A DNA stretch of 64,000 nt from Clostridia bacterium UC5.1-1E11 (GTDB lineage: Bacteria; Bacillota; Clostridia; Oscillospirales; Acutalibacteraceae), in contig BCAA01000005.1 of the NCBI GenBank assembly GCA_001305115.1, positions 1 through 64,000 on the forward strand, given 5' to 3'. Shown piece by piece: positions 16,277-26,189 of the stretch. Both the position numbers and the translations under genes were made by a program. Within the stretch, counting starts at the first letter, position 1; every line of letters starts with the position of its first letter. The notes beneath the pieces are model-generated. The model made no database searches, was not told the origin of the DNA, and saw nothing but the letters and a program-made list of their open reading frames with translations.

Positions 16277-18901
16277 TTAATGGGATAATGCCTCCATACT
16301 GGACTCAATTAAAGCGATATGCTCTTTCAGCTTTGCAGCATTTTGGCGGACACCTTCTACAACATTTTCCGGCGCCTTGGACAGGAACTTCTCATTGCTC
16401 AGCTTCTGTTGCGTCGTCGCATACTGCTTTTGCGCAGACTCCAGCTCCTTGGCCAAACGTGCAAGTTCGGCCTTTTTGTCCACCAATTCATCCATTGGGA
16501 TATACGTCTTAGCGCCGCTGGTGACAATATTTACAGCGCCTTCAATTTCAAATGCGTCCCCCACTTCCACACCATTGGCAAAGGCCAATCGCTCAATAAT
16601 CGGGCGCCCTCCTGGAACACCTGAGCAGCCGCAGTGGCAATATATAGGTGCGTCTTACGCGACGGCGGAACATTCATCTCCGAACGGCGGTTGCGCACGG
16701 CACGAATAACATCCATGATATTCTGCATATCGGAGGCTGACTGTGGATCGCAATGTGCCTGCTCAAAGCTTGGCCATTTTGAAACCATAATGGACTCGCC
16801 CTCGTGAGGCAGGGACTGCCAGATTTCCTCGGTAATATATGGCATAAACGGATGTAACAATTGAAGCGTACCTGTCATCACCCAAACCAATACCTGACGG
16901 GCTGCCTGCGCGGTCGTTTCATCGCTGGACTGCAAACGGATCTTTGCAATCTCAATGTACCAGTCGCACAGCTCATCCCAAAGGAAGTCATACAGTTTTT
17001 GAACCGCAATACCGATTTCAAAGTGTTCCAGATTGTCTGTAACCTCTTTAACCACCTGGTTAAACTGATGAACAATCCACTTATCTTCCAGAGCCAATTT
17101 CTCGGGCAACTGATTGGGAACATCGTGGCCATCGATATTCATCAGAATGAAACGGGAAGCATTCCAGATCTTATTGGCAAAATTGCGGCTAGCTTCCACC
17201 TTCTCCTGTGAAAAACGCAGATCGTTTCCGGGGCTATTGCCGGTCACCAATGTAAAACGCAGTGCATCCGCACCATATTGTGCAATGACCTCCAAAGGAT
17301 CAATTCCATTGCCAAGGGATTTACTCATCTTGCGGCCCTGTGCATCACGGATCAAGCCATGGATAAAGACCGTCTTAAAGGGCGGTTCCCCCATATGCTC
17401 CATGCCGGAGAAAATCATACGGGCTACCCAGAAAAAGATAATGTCATAACCGGTGACCAAGGTGTCAGTGGGATAGAAATACTTGAGATCCTCAGTCTGG
17501 TCCGGCCAACCGAGCGTCGAGAATGGCCACAGAGCAGAAGAGAACCAGGTATCCAATGTATCTTCATCCTGATGCAGCTTTGTAGAACCACACTTGGGGC
17601 AGGCGTGCGGTGTATCCATTGCGACAACCGTCTCCCCGCAGTCCTCACAGTACCAGGCCGGGATTCGATGTCCCCACCACAACTGGCGGGAAATACACCA
17701 ATCCTTAATATTGTCCATCCAATTGAAGTAGATTTTTTCCATGCGTTCCGGAATAAAGCGCACATGACCGTCCCGGACACAATCGATTGCCGGTTTTGCC
17801 AACGGTTCCATTTTCACAAACCACTGCTTGGAAACACGCGGCTCTACCACGGTATGGCAGCGATAGCAGGTGCCAACATTGTGCTTAATGGGTTCCACAC
17901 GAACAAGGAAGCCCTGTTCGTCGAGCTCCTTGACGATCTGCTTGCGCACCTCTAGGCCGGACATACCTGCAAATTTTCCGCCGTTTTCGTTGATGCTGCC
18001 ATCTTCGTTCATCACATTGATGATCTCTAAATGGTGGCGCAGACCGACCTCAAAGTCGTTCGGATCATGAGCCGGCGTAATCTTGACGACACCCGTTCCA
18101 AAATCCTGCTCAACATACGTGTCCGCCACAACCGGAATTTCCCGGCCGACAAGTGGAAGCACCAACATTTTTCCAACGATATTCTTATAGCGCTCATCCT
18201 CCGGATGAACTGCTACAGCGGTATCCCCCAGCATCGTCTCCGGGCGGGTAGTGGCCAGCTCCAGATAACCGCTTCCATCCTTAAACGGATAGCGGATATG
18301 CCAGAAATTACCGTCGTGCTCGCTGAACTCCACTTCTGCGTCGGAAATCGAGGTCTTACAATGCGGACACCAGTTGATAATCCGTTCCCCGCGATAAATC
18401 AGTCCCTTATTGTACAGCCGCACAAACACTTCTCGCACGGCTTTATTGCAACCTTCATCCATCGTAAAGCGCTCACGGTCCCAGTCGCAGGAAGAACCGA
18501 GTTTTTGAGCTGCTCAACAATACGGCCGCCGTACTTCTCTTTCCAAGCCCACGCGCGCTCCAAAAATTGTTCGCGTCCCAGGTCCTCCTTCGAAAGCCCT
18601 TCTTGACGCATCGCCTCAACAATCTTCGCCTCCGTTGCAATGGAAGCATGATCCGTGCCAGGAAGCCACAGAGCCGAATACCCCTGCATCCTTCTCCAAC
18701 GAATCAGAATATCCTGAAGGGTTTCATCCATCGCATGCCCCATATGGAGTTGGCCTGTAATATTGGGCGGCGGAATCACGATGGTGTATGGTTTTTCTCC
18801 GGATCGACCGTTGCATGGAAGTAACCGCCATTCAGCCAGAAGTCATAAATTCGATCTTCCACTTCCTGCGGATCGTAGGTTTTTGCCAATTCCCTGCTCA
18901 T
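16277..18901 (-). CDS. valS: Valine--tRNA ligase, three frame breaks
   Basis: Reconstructed length is 875 residues, the usual ValRS size. The class I signature HIGH is HMGH (in [17 protein letters not shown]) and KMSKS occurs as [10 protein letters not shown]. The editing domain contains the [17 protein letters not shown] segment. The C-terminal coiled-coil arm is at 16277-16588. Breaks: five T at 18792-18796 and at 18502-18506 (six needed in each), and GGG at 16602-16604 (four needed). Each repair joins the flanking frames into family sequence ([41 protein letters not shown]). Start at 18901 after GGGGGA. Unlike many Firmicute valS genes, it shows no T-box in its short leader. Confidence 0.95.
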
Positions 18902-18926
18902 GCATTTTCCCCCTAATCAACACAAT

Positions 18927-18967
18927 CGCCGCAAGCGCTGGAGCAAAGAGCGCAGCGGCGTTTTTTT
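18927..18967 (+). terminator. Hairpin with U-tract in the valS leader, oriented against valS
   Basis: CGCCGC...GCGGCG with AAGCGCT/AGCGC inner pairing is followed by TTTTTTT (18961-18967) on the plus strand. It would terminate transcripts entering from the plus strand. In valS mRNA it forms a leader hairpin about 26 bases before the start. Confidence 0.55.
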
Positions 18968-18996
18968 ACGAAATTCTGCAAAGAAATGTATTTTAT

Positions 18997-19025
18997 AGTA
19001 TGCCATTCACGCCCCTTTTTGTCAA
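18997..19025 (-). promoter_or_regulatory. Promoter of valS
   Basis: On the minus strand TTGACA (19025-19020) and CATACT (19002-18997) are 17 bp apart, giving a leader of about 90 nt. It lies between valS and the preceding LURP-one-like gene, so valS can be transcribed separately. Confidence 0.65.
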
Positions 19026-19040
19026 TGGGCGCAGGCAGGA

Positions 19041-19533
19041 TCAAACCGGCAACGCTACAGCAGAACCTGACTGTGCGCTACTATCAATCACAGCGGCCAT
19101 ACAAATGCATAATGGCGCATACTTCTCTTGCGCAATGTCAAGCGCAAAGCACTCGCCATTTGATTCCCAGCAACGTCCATGCGACATCACCAACGCATCC
19201 GATACATCTACGATGTCGAAGGAACGCAACACCAAGTCTCCCCGCAATCTCCATGAAATTCCTCGAATCCGGAACGGCATTTTGATAGACGCCAAGTTTT
19301 GCAAGATGCGCGCACGTTCCTTATCGGCAATTACTATGGTATAGCGGGAAATCCCCGCCAATCCCATATGCGTGATACGCGCCACTTCTCTATGATTTGT
19401 ATCGCACAAAAAAATTTTTCCACCCAGGGTTTGCGCGTCCCCCGTCAAACGGTAACACATGCGGCCGCAGGCATCGTAGACCGTAAAAAAGGCCCGCATT
19501 TGCCTCCGTATCCTGCTTGAGATACAAATTCAA
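19041..19533 (-). CDS. LURP-one-related (YxjI/Tubby C-like) protein, frame break at 19485-19490
   Basis: The frame from 19499 encodes FTVYDACGRMCYRL, GKIFLCDTNHREVARI and later beta-strands typical of the LURP-one/Tubby-like single-domain barrel. A second frame upstream encodes LYLKQDTEANAGLF, the family's usual N-terminal strand. Six A at 19485-19490 (five would join them) explains the split. The joined protein is about 164 codons. The likely start is TTG at 19533, with AGAGGAGG 7 bases upstream. If the break is real, translation might start at 19499. Function unknown; family members bind lipid or act as scaffolds in some organisms. Confidence 0.7.
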
Positions 19534-19639
19534 ATTGCAGCCTCCTCTCGAGTCGCGCCTTTCCATTTTCTTAGGATAGTATTGTACCATTTTACGCTTT
19601 TATCGCAACCGAAAATGTCCTCATCCTCAGAAAAACGTA

Positions 19640-19668
19640 AAAAAGCCGGGGATGTCGGTCCCCGGCTC
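19640..19668 (-). terminator. Rho-independent terminator after the Na/Pi cotransporter gene
   Basis: On the minus strand AGCCGGGG pairs with CCCCGGCT followed by TTTTTTACG. Confidence 0.85.
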
Positions 19669-19678
19669 CTTATGTTCC

Positions 19679-21346
19679 TTATGCTGTCACATTGGTCAAA
19701 TTAGGCAACAGCCCCTTTGCGGGCAAGTGCGCAATGTGATCGGTTGAAAACGCAATATTGGTCGAATGATCGGCAATACGCTCCAGATTCATCAGCATAT
19801 CGTTGTATATCGCACCAGATTGCGGCGTACATGTACCGTTTGTGAGACGCTGAATGTGGTTTTCCTTGAGACGGTCGGTCTCGTCGTCAATGGTCTGCTC
19901 AATCCGATTGACTTGATCCGCCAAATCTTTATTCCGGCCGCCGTCTTCAAAGAGGCGCACCGAATCATCCAGAATGGTGACGACCAATTCCTGCATATGT
20001 TGCAGTTCTTTGACCGCCGTTTCGCTCAAAGAGGCCTTTTTATCAATAATAATCTGCGCCATTTCCCCGATATTTGTACTGTGGTCCCCGATTCTCTCAA
20101 AGTCGCTTACCACATGGAACAGCGCCCCAATCACCTCATGGTCCGGGTCCTGTAACTCCAAACCGTTGATCTGTACCAAGTATTCTGTGATCTTCTGATT
20201 TAAGAAGTTTAAGACCTTTTCGTTTTCTGCTACCTCTTCCAACTTTTGGGGGTCCTTATGGAAGAGGGCCTCCATACTATTTAAGAAATTCTCGCGCGCC
20301 AACGCCCCCATGCGTTCCACTTCCTTGAGGACCTGCACCACCGCGATCGGAGGTGTATTGAGAATTCTCTGGTCAAGATACTTCAAGCGAAGCGCTTCGC
20401 GCTGGCGATCCTCTCCTGGAATAATTCTGCACGCAAGCTTCACCAGATAACCGCTCAGCGGCAGCAAAATAGCCGTCGTCACGATATTAAAGAAAATATG
20501 AACAATCGAAATCTGCATCATCACATTGTCCGGAGAGATGCTTTTTACAAGATCCGTAAACGGTGTTACCAATGTGATAATCGTAAACATAGTTGCGCCG
20601 AGCACATTGAACAACAAGTGTACCGTCGCCGTACGTTTTGCCGTCTTGGTCGTCCCTGCACATGCCATCATTGCCGTCACACAGGTTCCGATGTTCTGGC
20701 CATAGATGACGAAAATCGCAGAGTCCAAACCAATCGCTCCCGATGCCGCCAGCGCTTGCAAAACGCCAACAGAAGCAGAAGAACTCTGAATCAGCGCTGT
20801 GAACACAAGGCCAATCAGCAAGCCCAGGAAGGGGTTCTTCATTTGGATGAACAAATTACGGAAAAATTCCGATTCGCTCAACGGCTCCATCGCCGTGCTC
20901 ATCACGGTCATCCCATAGAACAAAATGCCAAATCCGCAGATGATTTGCCCAACATGCTTATGGTTGTTCTTTTTACAGAACATCATCATCACGACGCCCA
21001 AGAAAATCGCAATTGGCGCCAAGCTATTGAGCTTGATTGCGATCATAAATCCTGTCACCGTCGTTCCGATATTCGCGCCCATAATTACGCCGACCGCCTG
21101 TGCCAAGCTCATCAAGCCGGCGTTGACAAAACCAACCACCATGACAGTGGTCGCGGAGGAGCTTTGAATCACCGCTGTGACTGCTAGGCCAATCAATGCC
21201 CCCATATACTTGTTGGTGGTCAACCGTTCGATCATGGTTTTGAGCCTGGACCCGGCCGCCAATTCCAATCCATCGCCCATAAGTTTCATACCATACAGAA
21301 AGAGTCCGAGTCCGCAAAGCAACATCATGAAATTCTCAATTGTCAT
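19679..21346 (-). CDS. Na+/phosphate cotransporter family protein with PhoU-like domain
   Basis: 555 residues. The membrane half has two inverted repeats, each with the hallmark QSSSA motif (VIQSSSATTVMVVG near residue 60 and LIQSSSASVGVLQA near 185) and GANIGTTVTG / GQNIGTCVTA turns. The C-terminal 200 residues are helical PhoU-like, with FERIGDHSTNIGEMA and LERIADHSTNIAF, suggesting metal-cluster regulation of transport. Single gene with its own terminator. The ribosome binding site before 21346 is weak. Confidence 0.92.
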   Translation of the reverse strand: MTIENFMMLLCGLGLFLYGMKLMGDGLELAAGSRLKTMIERLTTNKYMGALIGLAVTAVIQSSSATTVMVVGFVNAGLMSLAQAVGVIMGANIGTTVTGFMIAIKLNSLAPIAIFLGVVMMMFCKKNNHKHVGQIICGFGILFYGMTVMSTAMEPLSESEFFRNLFIQMKNPFLGLLIGLVFTALIQSSSASVGVLQALAASGAIGLDSAIFVIYGQNIGTCVTAMMACAGTTKTAKRTATVHLLFNVLGATMFTIITLVTPFTDLVKSISPDNVMMQISIVHIFFNIVTTAILLPLSGYLVKLACRIIPGEDRQREALRLKYLDQRILNTPPIAVVQVLKEVERMGALARENFLNSMEALFHKDPQKLEEVAENEKVLNFLNQKITEYLVQINGLELQDPDHEVIGALFHVVSDFERIGDHSTNIGEMAQIIIDKKASLSETAVKELQHMQELVVTILDDSVRLFEDGGRNKDLADQVNRIEQTIDDETDRLKENHIQRLTNGTCTPQSGAIYNDMLMNLERIADHSTNIAFSTDHIAHLPAKGLLPNLTNVTA

Positions 21347-21658
21347 CTGAGCAACCTGCCAATCATTAAAATTTAGTTACTAATTTTTGTTGGCTATTCG
21401 TTAAAGCCAGATTAACTTTATGTAAAAATGATAATACATTCTCAAGCTATATTTATGTCGAATTAGAAAAAATAACCTCTAAATTGGAAAAAAATTCATC
21501 GTATCTAATTAACTCATAAAAAATGAGTATTTTTATGAACACGGCGTCTGTACATTTTTCGACAATATGGTAAAATAGGAAGGTAAATTCTTGGTGATGA
21601 TTTTGTATTCCTAAAATTACAACACGATGAGATCGATCTAATAATTGAGGAGTCTTTT
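21347..21658. other. AT-rich divergent intergenic region
   Basis: No gene is seen. It holds the upstream region of the Na/Pi gene on one side and, on the other, a possible weak promoter (TGTACA at 21549-21554, TAAAAT at 21571-21576, 16-bp spacing) for the DUF3810 gene. A small CTCAT/ATGAG hairpin lies near 21512. No convincing Pho box was identified. Confidence 0.4.
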
Positions 21659-22777
21659 ATGAAACAACACCGTCCAATCAAACCAGCCAACTGGATTCCA
21701 GCCATTCTTCTTTTTCTTTCCATTTTTCTACTGCTTTTGGCACAAAACCTGCCCGCATTTGCAGAGTGGTATGCTACCGGTCCTTACCGTGTGCTTTCCC
21801 ATTGGGGAAACCTTCTTACCTCTCTGGCTTACTTTTCCGTGGGAGAAATGCTGGTTCTTACCGCGTTTCTATCCATAATCGGTTGCGTGGTTTTCTTTGT
21901 ATGGGCCTTCCTTAAGAAACGTGAAATGTGGTGTAAGCTTCTCCTCCGGTTTTCCCGTGGCCTGCTGAGTATCATCAGCCTTTTGCTTTTTCTGTTCACT
22001 CTCTTTTGTGGTATCAACTATAGTCGGTATACCTTTTCACAAACTTCTGGACTCCACCTAACCCCTTCTTCTGAGGAGGAATTGCAGCAACTCTGTCAAT
22101 CCCTCGCTGAAGAAGTAACCCTTCTGCGCGAACAGGTAAATACCGACTCAGATGGCGTCATGTCTTTGGACGCTACCTTCTCAGATATAACTGGGTACGC
22201 TCGTTCCGCCATGCAGAAAGCCGCTTCCGACTACCCGCTGCTCGATGGGACCTATCTGGGGCCTAAACCGGTTCTTTTTTCCCGCGCTCTTTCCCATTGC
22301 AATATCACTGGCATCTTTTTTCCATTTACGTTGGAAGCAAATGTAAATACTGACATCCCGGACTACTCTCTTCCCTCCACTATGTGCCATGAACTGGCAC
22401 ATCTGAGTGGTTTTATGCGGGAAGACGAGGCGAACTTTATTGCGTATCTCGCCTGTGAGCGCAGCGAGCGAATAGAATTTCAATATTCCGGAAAAATGTT
22501 GGCGTATATCTATACGTCAAATGCTCTGTATGCTGAAAATCCCCAAGCAGCGCAGAAGATCTCCGCTTCTTTGGGAGAAGGCGTGGCGCTTGACCTGAGC
22601 GCCAACACTGCCTATTGGGATCAATTTGAAACCCCTATGGCCGAAGTCGCACAACAGGTAAACAATGCCTACTTAAAAGCCAACCGGCAATACGACGGCG
22701 TCAAAAGCTATGGCCGGGTAGTAGATCTTCTTCTTGCTGAATGGCGGGAGGAACAAACAGCAACTAATGATTCTTGA
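21659..22777 (+). CDS. DUF3810 family membrane protein with HExxH-like motif
   Basis: 372 residues. Three membrane spans lie in the first 120 residues (about 12-30, 58-85 and 98-118), followed by a long extracytoplasmic domain. That domain contains CHELAHLSGFMREDEANFIAYLAC near residue 240, of which the core HELAH and the downstream EDEAN look like a zinc-metallopeptidase site (HExxH plus Glu). The DUF3810 family is uncharacterised. A membrane-anchored peptidase is inferred from the motif. GAGGAG lies 6-11 bases upstream of the ATG. Confidence 0.85.
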   Translation: MKQHRPIKPANWIPAILLFLSIFLLLLAQNLPAFAEWYATGPYRVLSHWGNLLTSLAYFSVGEMLVLTAFLSIIGCVVFFVWAFLKKREMWCKLLLRFSRGLLSIISLLLFLFTLFCGINYSRYTFSQTSGLHLTPSSEEELQQLCQSLAEEVTLLREQVNTDSDGVMSLDATFSDITGYARSAMQKAASDYPLLDGTYLGPKPVLFSRALSHCNITGIFFPFTLEANVNTDIPDYSLPSTMCHELAHLSGFMREDEANFIAYLACERSERIEFQYSGKMLAYIYTSNALYAENPQAAQKISASLGEGVALDLSANTAYWDQFETPMAEVAQQVNNAYLKANRQYDGVKSYGRVVDLLLAEWREEQTATNDS

Positions 22778-22787
22778 GTAATGACAA

Positions 22788-22850
22788 AAAACAACCGGGG
22801 TTCTCCATGGCCATCCTGCCATCGAGCACACCCGGTTGCTTTATTTTACA
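22788..22850 (+). terminator. Probable terminator after the DUF3810 gene
   Basis: CAACCGGG pairs with CCCGGTTG across about 38 bases, with TGGCCA/TGGCA inner symmetry, followed by a CTTTATTTT tail. Confidence 0.6.
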
Positions 22851-22904
22851 ATCATTTTTTCCTGCTACAATTCCTCCACAAACGATCATTGTAAAAACGT
22901 GGAT

Positions 22905-23816
22905 CTATGGGAGGCGAAATCGAACTGGCGGAGAATCCGCCTTCAATGTTTCAAACCGATATCCAGCTTGTTGAAGTGCTTCAATAATCGCCGGCATTTG
23001 CTCTAGCGTCATCTCTTTGGCTCCAGTATTGTGAAACAAAATCACTGGTCGATCGAAATTTTTGCTGTCGTTGACTGCATGCTGATAAATCTGCTGTGCA
23101 GTGATTCCCACCGTAGCATCCCCTGAATCCACATTCCAATCGAAGTAAGCATACCCTCTTCGGTTCATCTCCGTGATGATTGCTTTCGCCGTATCCCGAT
23201 TATAGGCGTTTACACTTCCCCCCGCAAAGCGATAGATCGGTGTATCCACACCGGTTTCCTCCAAGATCAATTGATGAATCCTTGCAAAATCCGATAGAAA
23301 AGCATCCACGGAGGCATAGATCTTCTGGTAATCGTGCGAATAGCTATGTACGCCAATCGCATGACCTCGCTGGACAATCTCGCGCATAGCCTTCCGGTCT
23401 TCTTCTCCTGTTTTTCCAACCAAAAAGAACGTCGCTTTGACGCCGTAGCGATCCAGTACATCCAACAGAGGAAGCGTCAAATTGGATGGGCCGTCGTCAA
23501 AAGTCAAGTAAGCCACCTTTTCTTTTGGCTTGACATCCTGTGGAGAAACGCTTGCCGTATATAGCAATGGATAGGGGTCATTTGGCAGAGCATTTTCTTC
23601 CGAAGCTGTCTCAACGGTCCACTCTGGTCGAGCCGAAAGTGCTCCTTTTATTTCAATTTGGCCGGCAATCGCAGGCAAAGAAGGGACTTCTTCTGTTCGA
23701 AGCGCCTGTGAAAGTGGAAAACAAGTGCTGGAAAAAAGGGTAAAAAGCAACAAAGTTGCCAGGATGGGGATCGCTCTTTCTCCTGAACGTTTTTTGAAGT
23801 GTTTTGCTCGCCGCAT
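22905..23816 (-). CDS. Polysaccharide deacetylase (NodB domain, PdaA-like), secreted
   Basis: 303 residues. N-terminal basic stretch (RRAKHFKKRSGER), then a hydrophobic segment about 17-36, so it is exported or membrane-anchored. The NodB domain begins at AYLTFDDGPSNLTLPLLDVL (catalytic Asp pair), with the metal motif HSYSHDYQKI (H-x3-H), the RFAGGSVNAYNRD segment, DWNVDSGDA and the histidine motif VILFHN. It likely deacetylates peptidoglycan N-acetyl sugars, possibly during spore cortex formation as PdaA does. Start at 23816 because AAAGGAGG is 7 bases upstream. Confidence 0.9.
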   Translation of the reverse strand: MRRAKHFKKRSGERAIPILATLLLFTLFSSTCFPLSQALRTEEVPSLPAIAGQIEIKGALSARPEWTVETASEENALPNDPYPLLYTASVSPQDVKPKEKVAYLTFDDGPSNLTLPLLDVLDRYGVKATFFLVGKTGEEDRKAMREIVQRGHAIGVHSYSHDYQKIYASVDAFLSDFARIHQLILEETGVDTPIYRFAGGSVNAYNRDTAKAIITEMNRRGYAYFDWNVDSGDATVGITAQQIYQHAVNDSKNFDRPVILFHNTGAKEMTLEQMPAIIEALQQAGYRFETLKADSPPVRFRLP

Positions 23817-23947
23817 CTGAAGTCCTCCTTTCATCGATTGAGATCGATCTTTTCTCTTCTTCATTATAGCAATCTTACGAATAAAACGGCAGTTAAAGTT
23901 TCGTAATCCACGGTTACAACCGTTTTTCATTCGGAAAACAGAAGTCC

Positions 23948-23976
23948 TTGCGAAACCCAAAATGGTAGAATATAAT
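23948..23976 (+). promoter_or_regulatory. Promoter of the nitroreductase gene
   Basis: TTGCGA (23948-23953) and TATAAT (23971-23976) are 17 bp apart, 30 bases before the ATG. Confidence 0.7.
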
Positions 23977-24005
23977 AAAGACAATATGCAAAGGAGGAGT
24001 TTCTC

Positions 24006-24515
24006 ATGATCTTAAACCATACAGTAGAGGCATTGATGGAGCGCCGCTCGATTCGATCGTATCGGAGTGAACAGATCAGCGAAGAAGAGCTAACCGATGT
24101 TCTAAAAGCAGGAAAATATGCGCCATCTGCAATGGGCCGGCAAGCCCGCCATTTCACTGTCATTCAAAATAAAGGACTCTTATCGGACATTTGTGCAGCT
24201 ATGCAAGGCGCCATAGAGGACCCTTTTTATGGCGCGCCCACTGTCATCGTGCTTTCCGCACCGGCAGATGCACGCTTCGCTCCGGAGGATACCAGCTGCG
24301 CCATTATGAATCTCATGCTAGCCGCACATTCTTACGGCTTGGGAACCTGCTTTATCGGTTGTGTACGCGACATCCTTCGGGAACCTGCTTTCCAGTCCCG
24401 GTTAAAACTGCCGGAAGGATACATTCCTTATAGCTGCATCACTTTGGGTTATCCCAAGGAACACGCAGAACCCCCTGTACCGCGCCGTACGGACGACGTC
24501 TCCTATGTGCGTTGA
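24006..24515 (+). CDS. Nitroreductase family protein
   Basis: 169 residues, FMN-dependent NAD(P)H oxidoreductase fold. The N-terminal ALMERRSIRSYRSEQISEEEL and KAGKYAPSAMGRQ segments bind FMN phosphate. The central MLAAHSYGLGTCFIGCV and C-terminal TLGYPKEH are family hallmarks. GGAGG lies 7 bases before the ATG. Single-gene unit with its own promoter and terminator. Confidence 0.92.
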   Translation: MILNHTVEALMERRSIRSYRSEQISEEELTDVLKAGKYAPSAMGRQARHFTVIQNKGLLSDICAAMQGAIEDPFYGAPTVIVLSAPADARFAPEDTSCAIMNLMLAAHSYGLGTCFIGCVRDILREPAFQSRLKLPEGYIPYSCITLGYPKEHAEPPVPRRTDDVSYVR

Positions 24516-24527
24516 ATCCATATTTGA

Positions 24528-24590
24528 TGAAAAAGCGGCATCTGCTTTCTCTACATTTTTGCAGAGGAGCAGATGCCGCTTTTTTGCTTT
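24528..24590 (+). terminator. Strong bidirectional terminator
   Basis: AAAAGCGGCATCTGCT pairs with AGCAGATGCCGCTTTT, with T runs on both strands, ending the nitroreductase gene and the convergent flavoprotein operon. Confidence 0.9.
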
Positions 24591-26185
24591 TAATAAGACT
24601 TATGTGAATCTTCCAAAACTTTTTCAGCACATCGAATCCCATCCACCGCAGCGGATATGATACCGCCTGCGTATCCAGCTCCTTCTCCACAGGGATACAA
24701 CCCCGCCGCCGCAGGGGATTCGTACGACTCTCCCCGCAGGATGCGAACCGGGGACGAGCTTCGGCTCTCCACCGCGGTCAGCAGTGCATCGGGATACGAA
24801 AACCCATGTAAGTAACGTTCCATCTGCACAATTCCCTGGCGCATCGCATCCGATAGCTCTGCCGGAAAACACTCTGCTATGGAACATGGAGTCACCCCCG
24901 GCCGGTAAGTTGGTTGTACATCTCCAAGCCGTTTGGACGCCCGTCCCTTTAAAAAGTCCTCCACGCGTTGCACCGGTGCCGCGTAACCGCCACCACCCAA
25001 CCGGTAAGCCTTTTCTTCCAACTCGCGTTGAAACACCATCCCGGCCAACGGGCTATCTGAGCCAAAGTCCTCCGGACCAATTCCGACCAACAAAGCTGCG
25101 TTGGCATTTTTACCATCACGCGCAAAATTACTCATTCCGTTGGTCACCACTCGTCCCTCTTCACTGGCTGCTGCCACAACCTGTCCACCGGGGCACATGC
25201 AAAATGTATATACCCCCCGGCCATTGGGAAGATGAACCGCTAATTTGTAATCCGCCGCTCCCAAGGCAGGATGCTGGGAAAACCGGCCATATTGTGCCCG
25301 ATTGATGACCTCTTGTGGATGTTCGATTCGGGCTCCCACCGAAAATGGCTTTGGCGTCATCGGAATTCCATGTTGCTCCAACATAACAAACGTATCGCGA
25401 GCGCTGTGTCCGATCGCAAGTATGACATGGCTGGCCTCCAAGATATAAGAGTTCCCTCCAGCTGGATGGACACGAATCCCTTTTATGCGCCCATCCTTAC
25501 AAACCAGCGCATCCATGGTAGAAGCAAACCGCACTTCTCCCCCCAACGCGCAGATGGTCTCCCGAATCTTTTTAACCGTGTGTGGAAGCCGGTCTGTCCC
25601 AACATGTGGCTTAGCCATATAGAGAATCTCCTCTGGCGCACCTGCTTGAACTAGCTCTTCCAAGACTTTCCGGGCGCGGGGATCCTTTGTCCCTGTGTTC
25701 AACTTTCCGTCTGAAAAAGTCCCTGCGCCGCCTTCACCAAACTGGACGTTGCTTTGCTGATCCAATATCCCTTCGCGCCAAAACCGCTCTACCGCTTCGC
25801 TGCGCTTTTCCACGGATTGCCCACGCTCTAAAACAATCGGGCACTGTCCGGCTTGCGCTAGAAGCAAAGCTGCAAAGAGACCGGCTGGCCCAAGCCCCAC
25901 GACAACCGGCCGTATTGGAAGCGGCCGGCTGGCTGGTATTGTGTAATGATAAGGAACCGCTTCTGCGACTTTGCGGTCTCCCCGAATCCGTGCACGATTG
26001 CACACGCATTCTACGGTGTATGTAAAATGGACATCATCCTTTTTGCGTGCATCCACGGATTTCTTTCGCAAAGTCAAATGATGGACTTCCCCCGGCGAAA
26101 CCCCCAACCGTTTCGCTGCAAGATTCGTCAAGTCCTCGATGGTTCCATCGAGCGGCAGCGATAGATCTGAAATTCGGTATAGCAT
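24590..26185 (-). CDS. FAD-dependent dehydrogenase (NAD(FAD)-utilizing, COG2509-like)
   Basis: 531 residues. Residues 1-85 form a small N-terminal domain seen in this family. The FAD dinucleotide fold follows: VVGLGPAGLFAALLLAQAG. Further motifs are FGEGGAGTFSDGKLNT, AIGHSARDTF and, near the end, GEGAGYAGGIISAAVDGIR. The start at 26185 (MLYRISD) is set by GGAGGG upstream. Cytoplasmic, reaction unknown. It starts 4 bases after the stop of the preceding flavoprotein gene, so the two form an operon. Confidence 0.9.
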   Translation of the reverse strand: MLYRISDLSLPLDGTIEDLTNLAAKRLGVSPGEVHHLTLRKKSVDARKKDDVHFTYTVECVCNRARIRGDRKVAEAVPYHYTIPASRPLPIRPVVVGLGPAGLFAALLLAQAGQCPIVLERGQSVEKRSEAVERFWREGILDQQSNVQFGEGGAGTFSDGKLNTGTKDPRARKVLEELVQAGAPEEILYMAKPHVGTDRLPHTVKKIRETICALGGEVRFASTMDALVCKDGRIKGIRVHPAGGNSYILEASHVILAIGHSARDTFVMLEQHGIPMTPKPFSVGARIEHPQEVINRAQYGRFSQHPALGAADYKLAVHLPNGRGVYTFCMCPGGQVVAAASEEGRVVTNGMSNFARDGKNANAALLVGIGPEDFGSDSPLAGMVFQRELEEKAYRLGGGGYAAPVQRVEDFLKGRASKRLGDVQPTYRPGVTPCSIAECFPAELSDAMRQGIVQMERYLHGFSYPDALLTAVESRSSSPVRILRGESYESPAAAGLYPCGEGAGYAGGIISAAVDGIRCAEKVLEDSHKSY

Positions 26186-26189
26186 TGCT

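Noticed and set aside
17278-17955. 225-codon plus-strand ORF opposite valS
   Set aside because: Antisense shadow of the ValRS coding sequence, with no start signal and no motif.
19390-19590. Separate 66-codon minus-strand ORF upstream of the LURP-one-like frame
   Set aside because: Its first part is the natural N-terminus of the LURP-one-like protein in the other frame, and its remainder is out-of-frame sequence past the homopolymer break.
20498-21187. 229-codon plus-strand ORF opposite the Na/Pi cotransporter gene
   Set aside because: Low-complexity His/Arg-rich product, antisense to a clear family gene; a mirror of codon bias.
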